Below, piece after piece: positions 63,608 to 64,000 of a stretch of DNA of 64,000 bases. Source of the stretch: Herbiconiux sp. L3-i23 (GTDB lineage: Bacteria > Actinomycetota > Actinomycetes > Actinomycetales > Microbacteriaceae); contig NZ_AP025737.1 of assembly GCF_023734115.1 (NCBI RefSeq), forward strand, positions 2,232,001 to 2,296,000, given 5' to 3'. The number at the start of each line of letters is the position of its first letter. Within the stretch, counting starts at the first letter, position 1. The translations under genes were made by a program, and so were the position numbers. A model generated the notes under the pieces. The model made no database searches. It worked only from the letters and a program-made list of their open reading frames with translations, and was not told the origin of the DNA.

Positions 63608-64000
63608 TCAGTCGGCGGCGGCGAGTTGGCCGCAGGCGCCGTCGATCTCCTTGCCGCGGGTGTCGCGGAGCGTCGTCGGGATGCCGGCGGCGTTCAGGCG
63701 GCGTACGAACTCGTCCTGCACGTGCTCCTCCGACGACGTCCAGATCGACCCCGGCGTCGGGTTCAGCGGGATCGGGTTGACGTGCACCCAGCCGCGACCG
63801 CGCGCGTTGAGCTTCTCGGCGAGCAGGTCCGCACGCCAGGCGTGGTCGTTCATGTCCTTGATCAGCGCGTACTCGATCGAGACGCGGCGCCCGGTCTTCT
63901 CGAAGTAGTTGCGGGCGGCGTCGAGCGCCTCGTCGACCTTCCACCGGGAGTTCACGGGGATGAGCTCGTCGCGCAGCTCGTCGTCGGGTGCGTGCAGCGA
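63608..64000 (-). CDS. rlmN: 23S rRNA (adenine2503-C2)-methyltransferase RlmN, C-terminal part
   Basis: The visible 130 residues are the C-terminal part of the radical-SAM enzyme RlmN; the N-terminus lies beyond the window end. The fragment reads [20 protein letters not shown] at its beginning, then [49 protein letters not shown], with the catalytic Cys in GACGQL near the end. The frame reaches the window edge without interruption. It is convergent with nothing; the exonuclease gene follows on the same strand. Confidence 0.95.
   Translation of the reverse strand, partial: SLHAPDDELRDELIPVNSRWKVDEALDAARNYFEKTGRRVSIEYALIKDMNDHAWRADLLAEKLNARGRGWVHVNPIPLNPTPGSIWTSSEEHVQDEFVRRLNAAGIPTTLRDTRGKEIDGACGQLAAAD

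Overview
The window is 64 kb of very GC-rich DNA (about 70%) carrying a dense actinobacterial chromosome segment. Actinobacterial-type family members (DUF3039, DUF4126, a split-gene Tad pilus locus, MntR/MntH, FtsEX with a long Ala/Pro-rich FtsE tail) and many promoters of the form TANNNT placed 6-8 bases before a start codon point to an actinobacterium, probably Microbacteriaceae. The family call is inference from gene content. I see no transposase, phage gene, rRNA operon or CRISPR array; there is one tRNA, Leu(UAG).

Layout. 0-6.3 kb: translation and division housekeeping (smpB, ftsX, an ftsE interrupted by an in-frame TAG, a histidine phosphatase, prfB) and an MFS exporter. 6.3-9.6 kb: a membrane protein, a luciferase-like oxidoreductase, surE and a PfkB-type kinase. 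9.7-16.3 kb: a Tad/Flp-type pilus or secretion locus (tadA, tadB, tadC, a small pilin-like gene, two TadE-like genes and one TadG-like gene), interrupted by an alpha/beta hydrolase and a DUF4126 gene. 16.4-21.9 kb: an FBP zinc-finger protein, a cytochrome b561-like protein, a reductase, tRNA-Leu, a short-chain dehydrogenase, an EEP phosphatase-fold protein and a DedA protein. 21.9-24.7 kb: metal homeostasis (mntH, mntR with a candidate operator, a CDF exporter). 24.8-28.7 kb: rdgB-rph-murI with a tiny membrane gene in front, then pncB. 28.7-32.3 kb: a DUF3039 gene and an ABC exporter whose ATPase has a roughly 310-residue disordered N-terminus. 32.5-41.7 kb: a cell-surface glycopolymer locus (cytidylyltransferase-like enzyme, ABC-2 exporter pair, TagF-like polymerase, two GT2 enzymes, a CDP-alcohol phosphotransferase, an Ig-repeat secreted protein). 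41.8-45 kb: an HtrA-like protease, a PKD-like secreted protein and a lipoprotein of lower GC. 45-51.5 kb: two PLP enzymes, a nitrilase-family enzyme, a lipoprotein, rlmC and a VanZ-like protein. 51.6-55.8 kb: a sulfur-scavenging cluster (FMN reductase, metY, NtaA-type monooxygenase) followed by an isocitrate lyase/PEP mutase-family gene. 55.9-62.4 kb: two TetR-plus-exporter pairs (DHA2 MFS and MMPL) around a frameshifted ATPase. 62.6-64 kb: a 5'-3' exonuclease and the C-terminal part of rlmN, cut by the window edge.

Intergenic structure is the most unusual aspect. Three separate palindromic or repeat families sit at gene ends: a REP-like family in at least five gaps, a hairpin built on TGCCCAGTTCTGCGGGT in three gaps, and an array of eight copies of GTRCACGGATCAGGAG in both orientations between two convergent genes. 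Two likely gene inactivations (ftsE and the 58.4-58.9 kb ATPase) and a symmetrical three-part operator over a TetR promoter also deserve attention. I did not find an obviously new defence or mobile system. The best candidates for something undescribed are the glycopolymer locus, the repeat families and the ABC ATPase with a histone-H1-like tail.
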